Assembly: GCA_010014835.2 (NCBI GenBank)
Contig: JAAAKB020310011.1
Span: 1 to 25,390 of the forward strand
Origin: Apostichopus leukothele
Taxonomy: Eukaryota; Echinodermata; Holothuroidea; Aspidochirotida; Stichopodidae
Length of the DNA: 25,390 nt
Direction of reading: 5' to 3'
Shown here in pieces: positions 22,301-25,390 of this stretch. How positions within the stretch are numbered: the first letter of the stretch is position 1; every line of letters begins with the position of its first letter. The notes beneath the pieces are model-generated. The model made no database searches, had not been told where the DNA came from, and worked only from the letters and a program-made list of their open reading frames with translations. Made by a program: the position numbers and the translations under genes.

Positions 22301-24908
22301 AGTAGTGAGAAAGGAGAACCCGACAAGGTAGAAGAGAGGGACTCGCAGTCTCAATCGGAAAACGAAGACGGGCAGGACCCAAACGATGCCGACAGCGAAA
22401 CTTCCATGATGGAGAGAAACGGAGGCAACCAACATGACGATAAAACAGCAACTGAAGACACCTTAGAATCTAGAAACCCTTCTGATAATAAGGTCACAAG
22501 TGAAACAATAGCCACTACCAGTGATATCAGCGAAAAGAACTCTGCTACTCCAGAGAGCCCCACCAGAAATGTCAACGAAGGTCCCGCCAAGAAGGACAGC
22601 GACGACGCTAAATTGAAAGGTGGCGCTAACACCGATCGTAGATGTTCGGAGGAGGAGAAGGAGGCGGAGGAGATGGAGGAGGAGGAAGTTTCGAGTCCCA
22701 AGAACTCCTCCCTAGAAACCGAGAGGAAGAACGAACTTCAGGGAGAAAATGCAATTTCAGAGATAAACTCTGGTCTATCGATATTAAGTGTCAACAACAG
22801 TACTCCTCCAACAATGAATGGAGATTCTCAGGATAGCAGGGTCAGAGAGGGAGACGGGGAGGAGACGAAGACAACCGAGGCAGAACCAGAGGCGGTGCAA
22901 TTGAACGGAACCCCAAAGCAGGAGAGTAAAGAAGACGGAGATTTAACTCCGACTAACGTCAACTCATTATCGCCAGCTGTTAATAGGAAAAGCAAAAAGC
23001 CGCCGCCTTTAATAGCACCGCCACCCCTTCCTGTCAGTGTTCAGTCCAAGCTAAGTCCTCCCCTCTCACCCCTCTCCCCAAACATCAAAGCCAAAGCCAC
23101 CTCCCCGTTGGGTCCGCGTTACCAAGCCAAGTCTCAAGAATGCTCCGTCGAATCTTGCCTCAGTCAGTTCACGTCGCCAGAGTGGCTCACAGGTGCCAAT
23201 AAATTTGGATGCGAGCACTGCACAGCCAAGAGAGGAAAAGGTAAATGTGAGAGCAATTTATGACAGTAATATATAAAAGGGGTGTGGGTTGGTTAGGGTT
23301 CGAATCCCGGTGGAGGCTGGAAGTTTTTTCACTGTTTTGGATTTCCAATTCACTACAATTTCATTTATATATATATATTCATTTGCCTTTGTATTTATTT
23401 CAATTTGACCTAACAGATTCTGTTCAAAGTATCTCTTTTGAGATCAAGCTTTAGGAATCACAAATGATTTTGGTTAGCATCATGTTTGACCACTAGAGTA
23501 AGGCAAAATATGTCACTAAACCAGAACTAGCATTGTTCGCTACAGGTGGCAACTCTCACAGTGGAATTACGACCTTCCTTACCGGTTTCGAACCTCTGTC
23601 GGGACATACAATCAGTGTCCACACCCTGGGAGAGGGATCTCATGGGTGGGGTACCCCCTCCCTACTGGACAAAGTTTGCTTATGAAGTATGCTTAGGTGG
23701 TGCTGTTATTCTCCCAGATTTTGGTTATGGTAAAATTTTTTAAATTATCATCCAAAACGTGCCGGGCTGAAACGTTTATAATACTGTTTGAGCTGGGCGG
23801 CATTCAGAACTGCTGGGCGCAGTGTGAGCACATCCCTGTGTATAGATGAGAATTAGTTGAGACTAGTGGAACACAAGTACTTGTTACTCAGAGTTTCACA
23901 CGTTGAGCGATCATCAGACGATGCATATATATATTGAGATATATAGATGTATATACTGGTGATATGAATATTCATATAATGGAGCATTCTGTTCTTCTAG
24001 ATGCTGACGGTAAGAGCAAGACACAGTACACTGATGCAAGTAAGCAGCTACTCATACAACACCCACCACCAATACTTACCCTTCATCTTAAAAGGTTTCA
24101 ACAGGTATGTAGTACACCTCACACCATTCTTTATTACCCCCCCCCCTCCCCCCACCTTCCCTTTCTCCTGCCTCCATCTTTGATCCAACTGATTGCATTT
24201 GTAGCTTTATTTCCCTCACCAAGTAAGCTGGAACTAAAACTATATGTTAAGTTTGTTGGGATTAAGGGTGGGGAGGGTTGTGGTGACCACATACTTGGTA
24301 TTGTATTAGCACAGGTAGCTTTAATTACAAGAAGTAAACTGTAAAATCACTTCAAGTTATCTAGACAAATGGACCCTCTGTTCTATGTGTATCAAACATT
24401 CCAGTATTTTGATTTTTTTCATCAATAAGGCACAGTCTAATAAGTTTTTTTTTCAAATGTAAGTTGGTCAATTTTTGATCACATAAGTGTAAAAAAGATA
24501 TTTTTCATGAACAAAAGGGAGCAGTTCTAATTTAAGAAAACTAACTTTTACACTAAACTATGAGAGGAGGGGGGGTGGGGGGGAGGTGGGACACAGCATG
24601 TTCCCCCACCTTCCCAGCTCCTCTTCTCATGGCTCAGAGCAAAGTGTCTTGTTGCTGTCTTAAAAGTTAGCATATTATAGCTACTTTCTTTTATTCAGTT
24701 TGGCTTCTATGTTTTTTCTTATCTTGTGTGAAAGTTTTTTTTAATTTTATTTTCATATTCTATTCACACGTGCTCATACAAAAAAATTGTTTAATGAATT
24801 CTGAACTCTTTACCCATGTAGGTCGGATACAGCCTACGAAAGATAACACGGCACATCGAATTCCCACTCGTCCTTGATTTGTCTCCATTTTGCAGCGAAT
24901 CTTGTCAG
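13257..24908 (+). CDS. USP16: USP16/USP45-type ubiquitin carboxyl-terminal hydrolase, partial (14 exons)
   Basis: A cysteine protease of the USP family (C19) that cuts ubiquitin from proteins; vertebrate USP16 acts on histone H2A and USP45 on DNA-repair proteins. Fourteen exons join to an open frame of 779 codons; residues below count from 13257. Order: second half of a zf-UBP finger (1 to about 42), Lys-rich linker, Cys box [16 protein letters not shown] with catalytic Cys 116, QQQDSHELL near 222, first zinc-ribbon pair CQVC (304, 307), a roughly 400-residue acidic and Ser-rich insert, second pair CEHC (706, 709), [10 protein letters not shown] (about 741-750), and [20 protein letters not shown]. 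The catalytic His and Asp box and the C-terminus lie off the right edge; the finger's first half is not found. Features of USP16 and USP45 are mixed, as expected for a single gene from before the vertebrate duplication. KGYQQQDS and FLDLSLP favour USP16; the symbol is a best guess. Confidence 0.95.
13878..13987 (+). CDS. USP16: USP exon 2: zf-UBP end
   Basis: Completes WCYKCDDEV, the last zinc-binding CxxC of the finger (WCYVCDNEV in human USP16), then a Gly-rich turn and a helix [14 protein letters not shown]. Acceptor CCCCGACAG, donor GTAATT, ends phase 1. The 349 bp intron that follows shows nothing notable. Confidence 0.92.
14337..14443 (+). CDS. USP16: USP exon 3: charged linker
   Basis: Encodes [20 protein letters not shown] and then [16 protein letters not shown], the lysine-rich linker between finger and catalytic domain (human USP16 has a similar Lys/Glu linker). 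It keeps phase 1 in and phase 0 out (donor GTATGA). The acceptor TTGAAAAG has a weak pyrimidine tract, so its exact edge is less sure. The following 1196 bp intron has no recognisable element; a 110-codon antisense frame at 14591-14923 resembles nothing known. Confidence 0.8.
15640..15687 (+). CDS. USP16: USP exon 4: catalytic Cys box
   Basis: Just 48 bases, 16 codons, phase 0 at both ends: [16 protein letters not shown]. The Cys codon at 15664-15666 is the nucleophile of the USP family. Acceptor TTTTCACTCCTCCAG, donor GTAAGC. Skipping would remove the active Cys and keep the frame. The 573 bp intron that follows has a G-rich tract at about 15797-15820. Confidence 0.97.
16261..16404 (+). CDS. 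USP16: USP exon 5
   Basis: Forty-eight codons, phase 0 both ends, acceptor TTGCAATTTTCCAG, donor GTAAGT. It continues the Cys-box helix with [12 protein letters not shown] (NLSQTPVLRELL in human USP16), then an acidic end [14 protein letters not shown] that has no clear counterpart. The following 1054 bp intron contains the tRNA-Leu/Ser-like SINE at 16660-16935. Confidence 0.95.
16660..16935 (-). mobile_element. tRNA-Leu/Ser-like SINE (reversed)
   Basis: On the minus strand the head reads GTGGCCGAGTGGATAAAGGC (box A at 16909-16919), AAGCAATAAGGCTTAGCAATC as its arms and GGTTCCGAGTTTGATACCC (box B at 16846-16862), the order of a class II tRNA with a long variable arm such as tRNA-Leu or tRNA-Ser. 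The body runs down to about 16660 and contains a small hairpin AGCCC-GCAA-GGGCT at 16689-16702. It lacks a clean acceptor stem, so it is a SINE and not a tRNA gene. Confidence 0.75.
17459..17592 (+). CDS. USP16: USP exon 6
   Basis: Encodes the [15 protein letters not shown] helix and [12 protein letters not shown] (PGPLTLAMSQFLNEM and TPKELFSQVCKK in human USP16). Acceptor TTTTTGACTATCCAG, donor GTGAGT, ends with AA of a split Lys codon. The 727 bp intron has a G-rich tract at about 17641-17668 and a (CA)n run at 18120-18134. Confidence 0.95.
18320..18407 (+). CDS. USP16: USP exon 7: QQQDSHE box
   Basis: [20 protein letters not shown] then DSMKNEQIK; almost identical to human USP16 ([20 protein letters not shown]). 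Acceptor GTTTGTTTTGTAG, donor GTAACC. The 468 bp intron that follows shows nothing notable. Confidence 0.97.
18876..18978 (+). CDS. USP16: USP exon 8
   Basis: [12 protein letters not shown] followed by a lysine-rich helix [20 protein letters not shown], matching RVSKGILKAFGN and ELKNKVKDY of USP16. Acceptor GTGATTTCACAG, donor GTGAGT, ends phase 1. The 854 bp intron that follows contains the 32-base tandem duplication at 19404. Confidence 0.93.
19404..19466 (+). repeat. Perfect 32-base tandem duplication
   Basis: GCTCTTTGCTAACATCATGT with CTCTCTGAAAA is present twice, at 19404-19435 and 19436-19466, identical apart from the last base. It lies in the intron between USP exons 8 and 9. Confidence 0.95.
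19833..19921 (+). CDS. USP16: USP exon 9: first zinc-ribbon CxxC
   Basis: [20 protein letters not shown] then [10 protein letters not shown], matching SFVDRIFGGELTS and MIMCDQCRTV of USP16. CQVC supplies two of the four zinc ligands; the other pair is in exon 12. Acceptor TATCCAATTTTCCAG, donor GTAAGA. The 765 bp intron that follows shows nothing notable. Confidence 0.95.
20687..20743 (+). CDS. USP16: USP exon 10
   Basis: Nineteen codons in phase 0: [19 protein letters not shown] (VSLVHESFLDLSLPVLDDQ in human USP16). Acceptor TGTTTTTCTTTCAG, donor GTATTG. The 792 bp intron that follows contains tRNA-SINE fragments at 20935-20965 and 21125-21195. Confidence 0.95.
20935..20965 (-). mobile_element. 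tRNA-SINE fragment (box B)
   Basis: The minus strand has TGGTTTGAATCCC at 20939-20951 preceded by TCCTGTGGTCAC. This resembles the reversed SINE at 455-541 (TCCTGAGGTCAGTAC then TGGTTCAAATC), so both may be remnants of one family. No box A remains nearby. Confidence 0.45.
21125..21195 (-). mobile_element. tRNA-Leu-like SINE fragment (box A side)
   Basis: The minus strand reads GAGTGGATAAAACCGCAGAA then TTTTTAGCAATGGAACAAGC, closely like the head of the SINE at 16660-16935 (GAGTGGATAAAGGCGGTGAC, TTAGCAATCGGGAG). The box-B half is missing, so the copy is truncated. Confidence 0.5.
21536..21724 (+). CDS. USP16: USP exon 11: insert, first part
   Basis: Sixty-three codons in phase 0, starting [20 protein letters not shown] and ending in a Gln/Lys/Arg-rich helix, [17 protein letters not shown]. 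The basic end corresponds to the HLQKKAKKQAKKQAK piece of human USP16, so it marks the same place in the insert. Acceptor ATTTATTCTCATAG, donor GTATGC. The 543 bp intron that follows shows no element. Confidence 0.9.
22268..23240 (+). CDS. USP16: USP exon 12: acidic insert and second CxxC
   Basis: The largest exon, 324 codons plus one base. It starts with a basic [10 protein letters not shown] piece and runs through Ser/Glu/Asn-rich sequence with an acidic stretch ([13 protein letters not shown], about residues 518-530) and a proline-rich one with [11 protein letters not shown] and [11 protein letters not shown] (about 635-663). It ends in folded sequence: [18 protein letters not shown] then [12 protein letters not shown], as in ECSIQSCLYQFT and LLCENCTK of USP45. 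CEHC closes the zinc ribbon. Most of this exon looks disordered. Donor GTAAAT. The next intron (760 bp) carries a SINE remnant at 23296. Confidence 0.93.
23290..23370 (+). mobile_element. tRNA-SINE remnant with perfect box B
   Basis: GGGTTCGAATCCCGG at 23296-23310 is a perfect pol III box B, followed by GTGGAGGCTGGAAG and a T-rich body ending in a TA microsatellite. No box A is seen upstream in this strand, so the 5' half is lost. It lies in the intron after exon 12. Confidence 0.55.
24001..24104 (+). CDS. USP16: USP exon 13
   Basis: [19 protein letters not shown] then [16 protein letters not shown], matching YTNAKKQMLISLAPPVLTLH and LKRFQQ of human USP16; LTLHLKRF is the classic USP strand. 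Acceptor TCTGTTCTTCTAG, donor GTATGT. The 717 bp intron holds C-rich (24137-24160) and G-rich (24566-24590) tracts. Confidence 0.97.
24563..24628. other. G-rich tract with inverted C-rich partner
   Basis: GAGAGGAGGGGGGGTGGGGG and AGGTGGG (24563-24590) face TTCCCCCACCTTCCC and AGCTCCTCTTCTC (24601-24628), with a loop of about ten bases. The pair could form a long imperfect hairpin, and the G side alone fits a quadruplex. Confidence 0.7.
24822..24908 (+). CDS. USP16: USP exon 14 (last visible)
   Basis: [20 protein letters not shown] then PFCSESCQ (FNLRKVNKHIKFPEILDLA and PFCTLKCK in USP16). Phase 0 both ends, donor GTGAGA. The next exon should start with the VLYSLYGVVEHSG and GHYTAY His box. 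It is not present in the last 480 bases of the window. Confidence 0.96.
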
Positions 24909-25239
24909 GTGAGATACTAAAAGATCAGCGCACTTGAAAGAATTTGAAATCATGATGAATAGTTGCTTTGCAAGAGTTGCCAGAAAAGCACGTTTCTAAA
25001 AATAAAAATCATGACTTTGATCATACATAACTTTTATAGTAATACAAAATGGGAGTGGTTGTTAAGGAAAGTATAGGCTCCTGGTTTACAAACAGCAAAA
25101 GAAATTATTGACTGGAATTTAATTTGAGACAGTGACTTCGCAGATGCAATTCCTGTACTCTGGTTAGATGATTTAGACTGATGAAGTTGTTTCTACTTGC
25201 CCTGTGTTATATATATGTGGTATATAGGTTTATGTACAT

Positions 25240-25390
25240 TCCAGAGAAGAATCCCAGCAAAGAGCCACGTTGTGAAGGATTGTTAAAGGCATTGAAGACT
25301 CGCCCCAAACCGTGTGCGGCCATCTGAAAAAGTTAACTTTCCGTTGCTTGCAAGTGACGTTTTGTTCGTGTCGCTACAAAATGCAGACAG
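25240..25390. other. Edge segment with higher G+C, possible dispersed repeat
   Basis: The last 150 bases have clearly higher G+C than the intron before (GACTCGCCCCAAACCGTGTG then CGGCCATCTG). No exon can be read in it: the expected USP His box does not occur in any frame. From memory such sequence looks like a dispersed element in echinoderm data, but this is not confirmed. Confidence 0.3.

Noticed and set aside
22351-22701. A 116-codon antisense frame rich in Ser and Leu.
   Set aside because: It is the complement of the acidic Glu/Ser-rich exon 12.
1-25390. CRISPR arrays, bacterial operons, riboswitches or viral copies.
   Set aside because: No evenly spaced repeats with unique spacers, no dense coding, and no gag, pol, capsid or LTR-like sequence were seen; the region is ordinary animal chromosome.

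Overview
The window reads as AT-rich animal nuclear DNA: short protein-coding exons with GT-AG borders, long introns, dispersed tRNA-derived SINEs, a LINE tail and many simple repeats. Both recognisable genes belong to families shared by all animals. The coding exons match vertebrate proteins closely (about half to two thirds of residues identical by eye in the best exons), and the non-coding part has a marine-invertebrate look. My best guess is a non-vertebrate deuterostome, perhaps an echinoderm such as a sea cucumber, but nothing here proves it.

Layout, all genes on the + strand. (1) 1-1746: intron or upstream sequence with a CT-rich microsatellite, a reversed tRNA-SINE and three tandem copies of a roughly 170-190 bp repeat. 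(2) 1747-4028: the last four coding exons of a nicotinamide mononucleotide adenylyltransferase (NMNAT1-like, NAD+ synthesis), ending at a TAA; the amino-terminal half lies off the left edge. (3) 4029-about 9800: probable 3' UTR followed by intergenic sequence, with a SINE, AGGTCA-rich repeats and G-rich tracts. (4) About 9970-10450: a cluster of palindromic TAGGCCTA motifs just upstream of a gene start. (5) 10786-11918: two exons of a conserved-looking protein that I do not recognise, joined by a probable GC-AG intron. (6) 13257-24908: fourteen consecutive exons giving one uninterrupted 779-codon frame of a USP16/USP45-type deubiquitinase. It has the second half of the zf-UBP finger, the catalytic Cys box, the two halves of the zinc ribbon separated by a very long acidic insert, and the HLKRF region. 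The catalytic His box and the C-terminus lie beyond the right edge.

The main puzzle is the 5' side of the deubiquitinase. The exon carrying the first half of its zf-UBP finger (the CxH and WLCLKCG part) cannot be found anywhere in the window upstream of 13257, and the two exons at 10786-11918 do not splice to 13257 in the correct phase. Either an exon is missing or missed, or the two upstream exons belong to a separate gene. NMNAT and the deubiquitinase do not share a pathway; their closeness looks like plain neighbourhood.
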